Of a stretch of 31,712 nt of DNA, positions 1 through 6,878 are shown in pieces. The DNA is from 2-12-FULL-65-11 sp049679965 (GTDB lineage: Bacteria; Acidobacteriota; Vicinamibacteria; Vicinamibacterales; CAVVIG01), in assembly GCA_049679965.1 (NCBI GenBank), contig JBAUGX010000190.1, positions 1 to 31,712 on the forward strand, given 5' to 3'. The notes beneath the pieces were generated by a model, which was not told the DNA's origin, ran no database searches, and was given only the letters and a program-made list of their open reading frames with translations. Position 1 is the stretch's first letter, and the number at the start of each line of letters is the position of its first letter. A program made the position numbers and the translations under genes.

Positions 1-588
1 GGACGCCCTCCGGCCGAAGCGCCGCTCGGTGCCGACGCGCAACCGGCGAAGATTCGATCGATGCCGGAAGACAATCAGCGCCCAGGCCGCCACAGCAGTG
101 GCGACCACGGACCTGGGACTGGCTGTCGCGTAGGCGATCGTCGGCAACGCCAGCGACGCCAGCATCGATCCGAGAGACACGTACTTGGTCAGCCAGACGG
201 TGCCGATGAAGATGGCGAGCGCCGGCAGCGCGGCCAGCGGTGCCAGAACTGCAAACACGCCGCACGCCGTGGCCACGCCCTTGCCCCCACGGAAGTGCAG
301 CCACACCGGATAGATGTGCCCCACGATGGCGGCCAGGCCCGCGACGGCCGGCAGGGCCACTCCGTCGCTCACGCGCTGGGCAATGAGAACGGCAGCCACG
401 CCTTTCGCAATGTCGAGCAATGCGACCAGCACGCCGGCCGAGACACCCGACGCGCGCAGGACATTGGCCGCACCCACGTTGCCGCTGCCCACGCGTCGCA
501 GATCGATCACGCCCTTGCGCCGGACAAGCAGCCACGCGAAGGGCACGGACCCAATGAAGTACGCCGCGAGGACGATCGCCACCGGCAT
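1..588 (-). CDS. plsY: Glycerol-3-phosphate acyltransferase PlsY (3' end cut by window edge)
   Basis: Integral membrane acyltransferase that transfers the acyl group of acyl-phosphate to glycerol-3-phosphate, the first step of phospholipid synthesis. My minus-strand translation from ATG 588-586 gives 196 open codons to the window edge. It begins with MPVAIVLAAYFIGSVPFAW and contains the PlsY signatures GSGNVGAANVLR near the N-terminus and HFRGGKGVATACG in the middle, separated by hydrophobic helices. The length is near the family norm of about 200, so only a short tail is missing. The start overlaps the thpR stop by one base (TGATG), so the two are probably translationally coupled. No stop codon is visible within the window. 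Identification is from motifs and is very secure. Confidence 0.93.
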   Translation of the reverse strand, partial: MPVAIVLAAYFIGSVPFAWLLVRRKGVIDLRRVGSGNVGAANVLRASGVSAGVLVALLDIAKGVAAVLIAQRVSDGVALPAVAGLAAIVGHIYPVWLHFRGGKGVATACGVFAVLAPLAALPALAIFIGTVWLTKYVSLGSMLASLALPTIAYATASPRSVVATAVAAWALIVFRHRSNLRRLRVGTERRFGRRAS

Positions 589-1148
589 CACGTCAGGGTA
601 GCATGCACACGAGCCGTATGGGTCGGTCCTGCCGGCCCCAACTGGCTTTGATACAGCGTGACGCCGTCAACCCGCAGGCGGGCCACCACAGCCTGGCGGT
701 CGGCCACGAGGGCCCGACGTGCATCGCTCGGTCGAGAACTCCGCCACCGGCCCAGGGTCAGATGGGGATGGAAGGGCCGTGGCTCGGGCGGGACCCCGAC
801 CCGCTCCAGACGCTGAGCGACCTGCCGCTGCAGGCCCACGGTCTGGCTTGCTCCCTCGGCCATCCCCAGCCACAGCACGCGGGGCGCACCGCGCGGCGGA
901 AACACGCCAAGATGCTGGAACACCGCGGTAAACGGTGCGATGTCGAAATTCGGAGAAAGGGCGTCAACAATCTGAGGGACGGCGGCCTCAGCGACCTCAC
1001 CCAGAAACGCGAGGGTCAAGTGCATGTGAGCGGGCAGGACCCACCTGAGCGAGGCTCCTTTGCCGACTATCGCAGCGACGCGCTTCTGTTCAGCCGCGAT
1101 CGCCTCCCTGACCTCGTCATTCAAATCAATCGCAGCAAAAAGACGCAT
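588..1148 (-). CDS. thpR: RNA 2',3'-cyclic phosphodiesterase (2H family, ThpR/LigT)
   Basis: 186-residue member of the 2H phosphoesterase family, which hydrolyses 2',3'-cyclic phosphate RNA ends and was first described as 2'-5' RNA ligase. The N-terminus MRLFAAIDLND is the family opening. The two catalytic histidine motifs are present as HLTL at residues 43-46 and HLTL at 129-132, giving the paired HxTx-like signature. The size is normal. It sits 12 nt downstream of the cinA stop and overlaps the plsY start by one base. pgpA-cinA-thpR is a recurrent neighbourhood in many bacteria, often with recA after it. Here plsY follows instead. The physiological substrate is not known for most members. 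Confidence 0.93.
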   Translation of the reverse strand: MRLFAAIDLNDEVREAIAAEQKRVAAIVGKGASLRWVLPAHMHLTLAFLGEVAEAAVPQIVDALSPNFDIAPFTAVFQHLGVFPPRGAPRVLWLGMAEGASQTVGLQRQVAQRLERVGVPPEPRPFHPHLTLGRWRSSRPSDARRALVADRQAVVARLRVDGVTLYQSQLGPAGPTHTARVHATLT

Positions 1149-1160
1149 GGGAACAGACTG

Positions 1161-2414
1161 TCACCGTGGCTCAGTCAACATCAGCCGCAACATGTTCATC
1201 GCCGCCTGCGTCGCCTGGAACTTCACCATGTCGCGTCCGCCGACGAACTGGAATGTCCGCGACTGGAGGTCTTGTCCAACCACCACCGCGACGGCAACCG
1301 TCCCGACCGGCTTCTGGGGCGTGCCGCCGCCCGGCCCGGCGATGCCGGTAATGCCGATGCCCACGTTCGTCCCGGCGTGCGAACGAATCCCTTCCGCCAT
1401 CGCCCGCGCCACCGGCTCGCTGACCGCGCCGTGTTCCGCGATCAGCGCCTCAGGCACACCGGCCAGTTCCGTCTTTGCGCGATTGCTGTAGCACACCACG
1501 CCCCGATCGAAGTACTCGGAGCTGCCCGGCACATCGGTCAGCCTCGAGGCCAGCAGGCCACCAGTGCACGACTCCGCGACGGCCACGGTCATGATCCGTT
1601 CACGGACGAGATCGCCGACGATCACTTCGAGCGCACGGCCATCGACGCTGTAGACGGAGGGACCAAGGACGCTCTGCAACTCGGCGACGGCCGCGTCGAG
1701 CGCCGCCTCGGCCGCCGCCCGACTGTCTGCGCGCGCAGTCAGGTGCAGCTCGATTTGCCCCAAGGCAGCCAGAATCGTCGTGCTGATCGGCACCTCTGCC
1801 GCGATCCACCTGCCGTAGATCGGCTGCGCCTGCGTATCGACGTCCGATTCGGTGCGACCGGTGATCCTGACCACTCGACGGAATAGACCGGCGCCCGGGC
1901 TCAGGGGAGCGAGGCGCTCGCGGACGACGGCCTCGATCATGGGCCTCAGCTCGCGAGGCGGGCCGGGGAGCAGCACGATCGACGCCGATCCCCGCTCGAT
2001 CCACAGCCCTGGCGCCGTGCCATTGGGATTCTCGAGGAGCGTGGCACCGCGCGGCGCGAGCGCCTGGCGACGGTTGATGGCGGGCATCGTCATCCCGCGC
2101 CGCGTGAACCGCTCGCGGATGCGCTCCAGGACGTCATCATGAATCTCGAGCGGCACCTGCAGCACACGCGCGACCGCCTCGCGCGAGACGTCATCGTCGG
2201 TCGGTCCGAGTCCACCAATGAGGACGACCGCATCGGCCCAGGTCAACGCAGCCTCGAGCACGCGTGCCAGCTCTTCGATATCGTCGCCCACCACCACCTT
2301 GAGCCGGACGTCGAATCCGATCGTGTTGAGCTGTTCGGTGACGATGAGCGAGTTGGTGTCGACGCGAAACGGCGTCAGCATCTCGCTGCCAGCGGCGATG
2401 ATGCAGGCCTTCAT
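1161..2414 (-). CDS. cinA: CinA family protein with nicotinamide-nucleotide amidohydrolase (PncC) domain
   Basis: 417-residue two-domain CinA protein. Residues 1-170 form a MoCF-biosynthesis-like domain with the motif GGLGPTDDD at 67-75. Residues 260-415 form the PncC-type domain, with the nucleophile motif ESCTGG at 281-286 and GITGIAGPGG at 354-363. In this family the C-terminal domain deamidates NMN to NaMN in pyridine nucleotide recycling, and the N-terminal domain can act as an ADP-ribose pyrophosphatase. The name comes from competence-induced expression in streptococci, but no competence gene is near here. The start overlaps the pgpA stop by 4 nt (ATGA), so translation is probably coupled. 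Full length, no odd residues seen. Confidence 0.95.
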   Translation of the reverse strand: MKACIIAAGSEMLTPFRVDTNSLIVTEQLNTIGFDVRLKVVVGDDIEELARVLEAALTWADAVVLIGGLGPTDDDVSREAVARVLQVPLEIHDDVLERIRERFTRRGMTMPAINRRQALAPRGATLLENPNGTAPGLWIERGSASIVLLPGPPRELRPMIEAVVRERLAPLSPGAGLFRRVVRITGRTESDVDTQAQPIYGRWIAAEVPISTTILAALGQIELHLTARADSRAAAEAALDAAVAELQSVLGPSVYSVDGRALEVIVGDLVRERIMTVAVAESCTGGLLASRLTDVPGSSEYFDRGVVCYSNRAKTELAGVPEALIAEHGAVSEPVARAMAEGIRSHAGTNVGIGITGIAGPGGGTPQKPVGTVAVAVVVGQDLQSRTFQFVGGRDMVKFQATQAAMNMLRLMLTEPR

Positions 2415-2872
2415 GCCACGAGCGCGAGCGTCGCCCTCAGCGCGAGGTTCGCGTAGATCGCGGCCATCAGGTCGTCGGCCATCACACCCATGCCACCAGG
2501 CAGGCGCTCGAGGCGTCTGGCGGGAAAGGGCTTGAGAATGTCGGCGGCGCGAAAGAGACCGAAGCCATACGCCGCGCCAACCCAGCCGACGGGGTTGAGG
2601 AAGAGCGTGACGAGCATACCCATCACCTCATCGACGACCACGTGCCGCGGATCGGTCCGGCCAAAATGCCGTTCGGCGACGCTGCCGCTGACGGAACCGG
2701 CGACGCACAGCACGACGATGGCAAGGGCCTGGATCGCGACCGACGTCGGTCCGAGGGCCCACCACACGAGCAAGCCTACGGCCGATCCAAAGGTTCCCGG
2801 CGCAACCGGCAAATAGCCAACGCCGAGAGCCGTCGCGATCGCCAGCGAGAAGAGGGGGCGGGGCGTCTTCAC
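2411..2872 (-). CDS. pgpA: Phosphatidylglycerophosphatase A
   Basis: 153-residue membrane phosphatase that converts phosphatidylglycerophosphate to phosphatidylglycerol. Family motifs are PGTFGS at residues 25-30, the acidic pair DE at 81-82 followed by a hydrophobic helix, and DDLMAAIY at 133-140, all typical of PgpA. Several hydrophobic segments span the protein. It overlaps the upstream RDD gene by 4 nt and the downstream cinA by 4 nt, so it is in the middle of a coupled operon. With plsY it gives this operon two phospholipid-synthesis enzymes. Confidence 0.94.
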   Translation of the reverse strand: MKTPRPLFSLAIATALGVGYLPVAPGTFGSAVGLLVWWALGPTSVAIQALAIVVLCVAGSVSGSVAERHFGRTDPRHVVVDEVMGMLVTLFLNPVGWVGAAYGFGLFRAADILKPFPARRLERLPGGMGVMADDLMAAIYANLALRATLALVA

Positions 2873-3606
2873 GCGGCGCGAATCACGCGGGTGCCGGCGA
2901 AACGGTCATGAAGGCCACGATGATCGCGGCTGAGCACCGTCAGCAGACCGAGGCCCGCCGGCGCAGCGAGCAGAAGCCACGCCAGCACTCTTGCGAGCGC
3001 GCGACCCAGATCGACGGATCGCCGAGGTTCGGCCGAGACCACTTGGATGCCCGTGGCCATCTTCCCCATGGTCTGCCCCCCGGCTGTGAACACGACGAAA
3101 TAGGCGCCGTTCTGAGCCAGCAGGAACGCCACGAGCGGTCCCCGCGGCAGGAGTCCGATCTCCGCAAGGCTGATTCCGCAAATCTGCATGGTGAAATAGA
3201 TGATGGCCGCGTCGATGACGGCCAAGAGCAGCCCGTCAATAGCGGCTGCCGCCAGCCGATCGCTGATCGCCGCGTCCTCGAGCGGCTTGGCCTCGGGAGC
3301 GTCGGCCTCCTGTTCGGTCACCGAGGCGACGGCCGCAGACGGCGGATCGAGATCCAGCATCGGCGTCCGCAGAGGCGGTGTCCGCGCGCGCAGAACCTCC
3401 GGCGTCGCTCGACGGACGGCGAGCGGCGTCCGCGGCGGTGACGGTCGGGTAATGAGAGGGTCGTCGTCTGGAATCGGCGGCCCGAAAAGAGGCAGATCGA
3501 CTGGCGGTTCCGAAACCGCCGGGGCGGTCAGCGAAAAATCGTAGCCACAATGGCGGCATCGGTCGAGGGCTTCAAACCCCACATAGCCGCACTTGGGGCA
3601 CTTCAT
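2869..3606 (-). CDS. RDD family membrane protein with N-terminal zinc ribbon
   Basis: 245 residues. The N-terminus carries a CxxC...CxxC zinc ribbon (C3, C6, C17, C20). A proline-rich, probably disordered stretch follows to about residue 110. The C-terminal half is an RDD domain, with the Arg/Asp-containing helix at DRLAAAAIDGLLL, a second hydrophobic segment near QICGISLAEIGLLP, and a third near the end. RDD domains have no settled biochemical role; some members are reported to affect ion or solute transport. The ribbon faces the cytoplasm if the first membrane helix runs inward to outward. It overlaps the TPR gene upstream and pgpA downstream by 4 nt each. Function beyond the domain names is unknown. 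Confidence 0.85.
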   Translation of the reverse strand: MKCPKCGYVGFEALDRCRHCGYDFSLTAPAVSEPPVDLPLFGPPIPDDDPLITRPSPPRTPLAVRRATPEVLRARTPPLRTPMLDLDPPSAAVASVTEQEADAPEAKPLEDAAISDRLAAAAIDGLLLAVIDAAIIYFTMQICGISLAEIGLLPRGPLVAFLLAQNGAYFVVFTAGGQTMGKMATGIQVVSAEPRRSVDLGRALARVLAWLLLAAPAGLGLLTVLSRDHRGLHDRFAGTRVIRAA

Positions 3607-4436
3607 GGAAGGCGCTGCCCAGCTTTCTTGCGCTCGAGCGAAACCGGCGCCGGATCAGAAGGCGGGGCCAGCAGCTGGCGCTGAATCTCCCCTCGAAGCG
3701 CGTCGGCGTCGGCCTTCTGCGGATCGGTCGATCCGACGCGCTCGAGCACCGCGAGCGCTTCACGCAGGCGGCTGGCCGTGACGAGTCTGCGAGCCCGAGT
3801 CAGCGCCACATCGCCTCGTGTCGGCAGCGGCAGGCTTGGCTCGACCGTGAGAGCCGACCCGGCAGCCGTCGCGGGCGCTGGCGGGCGCTGCGCCCAGCGG
3901 TTCCAGGCTCCGGCGGCGACAATGCCGATGGCGACGACCACGCATACCGGCACCGCCCACGCCACAAACATCCTCAAGGACGGCGGTCGCGCGTCGTGTG
4001 GAGCCGCCACGCGGGGCTCGCGACCGGGGCGTGCGCGAGGGCTCTCAGTCGGGCCGGCGTCGAGACGATTCAACCGATCCAGGACGGCAAGCGCTTCGTC
4101 GGCGGGCGCGCCGCCGTCAATGGCGGCCTGAAGCATTCGGCGGGCCTCCCCACCATCTCCGCGCTCGAACGCGGCCACGCCGCCCTGCAGGAGCGCCTCG
4201 GACTCGCGCTGGCGTTCGGCCAGCGCGCGGCGCGCCCGTTCGACGTAGGCGCGAGCTCGGGGATGGCTTCGATCGAGAAACAGGACGCGCGTCCAGACGT
4301 TGATCGCCTGGTCGTACTGCGCGGCGAAGTAGTGATCGAGGCCGAGCAGGAGCAGTTGCTCGATTTTCGCATCGCGCTCGGCCCCAGGCGCGGCGTCGCG
4401 CTCGCGGGAGCTGTCGGGGCGAGAAGGATCCGACAT
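3603..4436 (-). CDS. TPR-containing single-pass membrane protein, function unknown
   Basis: 277 residues. About residues 22-75 form a tetratricopeptide hairpin (LGLDHYFAAQYDQAINVW and following), with a second helical repeat at about 80-125 (ALLQGGVAAFERGDGGEA). A single hydrophobic helix (FVAWAVPVCVVVAIGIVAAG) lies near 155-175. The C-terminal part includes another helical pair near 210-250. I read it as a cytoplasmic TPR domain anchored in the inner membrane, probably a scaffold. It is the first gene of the minus-strand operon that ends in plsY, preceded by a near-consensus extended -10 box, and has no purine-rich ribosome binding site. No enzymatic motif is seen. Confidence 0.75.
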   Translation of the reverse strand: MSDPSRPDSSRERDAAPGAERDAKIEQLLLLGLDHYFAAQYDQAINVWTRVLFLDRSHPRARAYVERARRALAERQRESEALLQGGVAAFERGDGGEARRMLQAAIDGGAPADEALAVLDRLNRLDAGPTESPRARPGREPRVAAPHDARPPSLRMFVAWAVPVCVVVAIGIVAAGAWNRWAQRPPAPATAAGSALTVEPSLPLPTRGDVALTRARRLVTASRLREALAVLERVGSTDPQKADADALRGEIQRQLLAPPSDPAPVSLERKKAGQRLP

Positions 4437-4451
4437 ACTGAAGGAGACGGG

Positions 4452-4463
4452 CAGATTATAGCA
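4452..4463 (-). promoter_or_regulatory. Extended -10 promoter for the TPR-plsY operon
   Basis: On the minus strand a perfect TATAAT lies at 4460-4455, preceded by TGC to give an extended -10 (TGN-TATAAT). The hexamer 17 nt further upstream (TGAAAT) is a poor -35, which fits an extended -10 promoter. The expected start point is about 10 nt before the ATG at 4436, so the leader would be very short and there is no Shine-Dalgarno sequence. Confidence 0.55.
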
Positions 4464-4476
4464 TCTGCAGATCGCG

Positions 4477-4530
4477 GATTTCAGATTGTAGATTTCGCCG
4501 CCAATCTACAATCCGAAATCTACAATCAGC
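4477..4530. repeat. Two-armed heptad array A (GATTNNN / inverse)
   Basis: Three 7-bp units of the form GATTNNN (starts 4477, 4484, 4491) are followed by CCGCC and then four 7-bp units of the form AATCNNN (starts 4503, 4510, 4517, 4524), the reverse-complement word. The arms include a perfect 14-bp inverted repeat, GATTGTAGATTTCG at 4484-4497 against 4514-4527. The array occupies most of the divergent spacer between the TPR gene and ftcD and stops 6 nt before the ftcD ATG. Confidence 0.85.
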
Positions 4531-4536
4531 AACGCC

Positions 4537-5424
4537 ATGATCCTATCGGTGCCCAACGTGAGCGAGGGACGGCGGCCCGACGTCATCGCCTCAATCGCCG
4601 ACGCGATCGACCGCGTGCCCGGAGCCAGGCTCCTCGATACCTCCTCCGACGCCTCGCACAATCGATCCGTCTTCACCCTTGCCGGCGAGCGCGCGGCTGT
4701 GGCGGGCGCCGTCGTGGCACTCGTCGAGCAGGCTGTCGCACAGATCGACCTCCGAACCCATCGCGGCGAGCATCCCCGCCTCGGTGCGGTCGACGTGGTG
4801 CCCTTCGTCCCGCTGGCGGGCGCATCGATGGCCGACTGCGTGGCGCTGGCGAGGCAGGTGGGCGCGGCGATCGCGGACCGCTTTCTCATCCCGGTCTATT
4901 TGTACGAGGAGGCCGCGAGCAGTCCCGCCCGGCGGAGCCTCGAACACATCAGGCGCGGGCAATTCGAGGGACTGGCGGCGAAGATGATGACGACGGGCTG
5001 GGCGCCGGACTTCGGCCCGCCGGCACCCCATCCGACGGCCGGCGCCACCATCGTCGGCGCCAGGAGGCCCCTGATTGCGTACAACATCAACTTCAGCAGC
5101 GACCGCATCGAGGTCGCAAGGCGCATCGCGTCGGCCGTCCGCACGAGCGGCGGCGGGCTCCGCCACGTCAAGGCCATGGCCGTCGCGCTCAACGAGAGAG
5201 GCATCGTTCAGGTGTCGATGAATCTGACCAACTACGTGGAGACACCAATCGGGCAGGTGTTCGAGGCGGTGAAGCGCGAGGCCGCGCGGGACGGAGTGTC
5301 GATCCTGGAGAGCGAAATCGTCGGCCTGGTGCCGGCGGCGGCGCTCGCCGGCGTGACCGCGGCCGAGCTACAGCTGAGAAACTTCGGACCCGATCGGATC
5401 CTCGAGAACAAACTGAAAAGTTAA
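4537..5424 (+). CDS. ftcD: Glutamate formimidoyltransferase
   Basis: 295-residue single-domain transferase that moves the formimino group between formimino-glutamate and tetrahydrofolate in histidine degradation and one-carbon metabolism. The N-terminus MILSVPNVSEGRR is diagnostic. Other matches to the family are LLDTSSDASHNRSVFTLAGE and RTHRGEHPRLGAVDVVPFVP, in which H79 corresponds to the catalytic histidine of the mammalian enzyme. The fused cyclodeaminase domain of the vertebrate bifunctional protein is absent. No hut genes are in the window, so its pathway partners are elsewhere. There is no purine-rich ribosome binding site, because the heptad array sits just before the ATG. The last residues (NKLKS) and the stop codon fall inside heptad array B. 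Confidence 0.94.
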   Translation: MILSVPNVSEGRRPDVIASIADAIDRVPGARLLDTSSDASHNRSVFTLAGERAAVAGAVVALVEQAVAQIDLRTHRGEHPRLGAVDVVPFVPLAGASMADCVALARQVGAAIADRFLIPVYLYEEAASSPARRSLEHIRRGQFEGLAAKMMTTGWAPDFGPPAPHPTAGATIVGARRPLIAYNINFSSDRIEVARRIASAVRTSGGGLRHVKAMAVALNERGIVQVSMNLTNYVETPIGQVFEAVKREAARDGVSILESEIVGLVPAAALAGVTAAELQLRNFGPDRILENKLKS

Positions 5425-5488
5425 AACTCAAAAGTCAAAACTTGTTTCCTCCCTTCGAACTTTTCCCTTTTCAGTTCTAACTTTGAAC
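5410..5488. repeat. Two-armed heptad array B (AAARTYA / inverse)
   Basis: Five 7-bp units of consensus AAA-(G/C)T-(T/C)A start at 5410, 5417, 5424, 5431 and 5438. A 9-nt spacer follows, then five units of the reverse-complement word start at 5454, 5461, 5468, 5475 and 5482. The array lies between convergent genes. It contains the ftcD stop codon (5422-5424) in one arm and the ntrX-like stop codon (5477-5479) in the other, so it supplies the final codons of both genes. Confidence 0.87.
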
Positions 5489-6874
5489 CGTCTCCTCCTC
5501 CCCCTCCGCCCGTCTCGGCATGATTCCAAACGCCTTCATCTTCCGATACAGATTGCTGCGCTCGACACCGAGCGCTTCGGCCGTCTGAGAGATGTTGCCT
5601 GCCTGTTCGGCCAGCGTCCGCACGATCAGGTCCCGTTCGAAGCGATCGCGCGCCTGGTGCAGCGTGAGCCGTCCGTGCGGCACAGCCAGCGTCCGCTCCT
5701 GGCGCCCGAAACCGTCGGCATCGAGAAAACTGACATCGGCAGCCGAGATCGTGTCGCGGGCGACCATGATCATCAACCGCTCGATCACGTTTCTCAGCTC
5801 GCGGACGTTCCCTGGCCAGCTGTACTGCTGCAGTATCGCGACCGCCGCGGGCTCGAATGTCTTGATACGGCGACCGTACTCCTGCGCGAACTCGGCCATG
5901 AAGTGGTCGGCGAGCAGCTGGATGTCTTCCTGACGCTCCCGCAGCGGCGGCGCCGAAATCGGAATCACGTTCAGCCGGAAGAAGAGATCCTCCCGGAACC
6001 GGCCGGCGCGGATCTCCGCGAGCAGGTCTTTGTTGGTCGCTGCCAGGACGCGCGTATCGACGTGGACCGAGGTCGTTCCCCCGACCGGCTCGAGCGTCTG
6101 CTCCTGCAGCACGCGCAGCACCTTGGCCTGTGTCTTGAGGCTCATATCGGCGATCTCGTCGAGAAAGATGGTGCCGCCGTCGGCCAACTCGAACTTGCCA
6201 CGGCGGTCGGCGCTGGCACCGGTGAAGGCGCCCCGCACGTGGCCGAACAGCTCGCTCTCGATCAGGTCTTCCGGGATCGCAGCGCAGTTGACCTCGATGA
6301 AGGGTCCGGCGCGGCGCCGGCTGAGCGCGTGAATGTTCCGCGCGATAAGCTCCTTGCCGGTCCCGTTTTCTCCGTGGATCAGGACCCGGCCGTTGGTCGG
6401 AGCCGCCATCGCGATCTGCTCGCGGAGCTGACGCATGACGGCACTCTCACCCACCATCGCGTGGTGACGATCGACGCGCGCGCGCAGCGCGCGGTTTTCA
6501 GCCTCGAGGTTCCGCTGCCGCAGCGCGTTCCGCACCACGAGCACCGTCTTTTCGAGCGACAGGGGCTTCTCGACAAAATCAAACGCACCCAGCTTGATGG
6601 CGCGGACCGCCGACTCGACGTTGCCGTGGCCGGAAATGAGTACTACTGGGGTGTCGACCTGCCGCTCCCGAAGGCGGGTCAATGTGGCCAGACCGTCCAT
6701 GCCGGGCAGCCACACGTCGAGCAGGATGAGATCAACGGGCGAGCGTGTCATCCGCTCGAGGCACGCCTCGCCGGTCGCGACCGCTTCGACGGCGTACCCC
6801 TCGTCGCGCAGGACGCCGGTCAGAGACGTGCGCACGCCTGGCTCGTCGTCGACGACCAGAATGGTGGGCTTCAT
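5477..6874 (-). CDS. ntrX: NtrX-like sigma-54-dependent response regulator
   Basis: 465 residues in the order receiver - AAA+ - Fis HTH. The receiver (1-118) has D8, D9, phospho-acceptor D53 (LLDVWLPGMDG) and K103. The AAA+ domain has Walker A GENGTGKE at 168-175, the sigma-54 contact loop GAFTGA at 215-220 and Walker B GGTIFLDE at 233-240. A Fis-type helix-turn-helix is at about 425-458 (NISQTAEALGVERSNLYRKM). The family activates sigma-54 RNA polymerase when phosphorylated. The frame is open for 83 further codons upstream, but the receiver begins exactly at ATG 6874-6872 and the extension overlaps the kinase gene, so I use the shorter start. It lies 4 nt after the kinase stop. NtrX is preferred over NtrC because the partner is NtrY-like. 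Confidence 0.92.
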   Translation of the reverse strand: MKPTILVVDDEPGVRTSLTGVLRDEGYAVEAVATGEACLERMTRSPVDLILLDVWLPGMDGLATLTRLRERQVDTPVVLISGHGNVESAVRAIKLGAFDFVEKPLSLEKTVLVVRNALRQRNLEAENRALRARVDRHHAMVGESAVMRQLREQIAMAAPTNGRVLIHGENGTGKELIARNIHALSRRRAGPFIEVNCAAIPEDLIESELFGHVRGAFTGASADRRGKFELADGGTIFLDEIADMSLKTQAKVLRVLQEQTLEPVGGTTSVHVDTRVLAATNKDLLAEIRAGRFREDLFFRLNVIPISAPPLRERQEDIQLLADHFMAEFAQEYGRRIKTFEPAAVAILQQYSWPGNVRELRNVIERLMIMVARDTISAADVSFLDADGFGRQERTLAVPHGRLTLHQARDRFERDLIVRTLAEQAGNISQTAEALGVERSNLYRKMKAFGIMPRRAEGEEETVQS

Positions 6875-6878
6875 CGAA

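Noticed and set aside
603..1886. Plus-strand open frame of 427 codons opposite thpR and cinA
   Set aside because: Arg/His/Pro-rich translation with no family signature; it is the complement of two certain genes and has no ribosome binding site.
4477..4530. CRISPR-like array
   Set aside because: Units are 7 bp with no unique spacers between them, and there are no cas genes.
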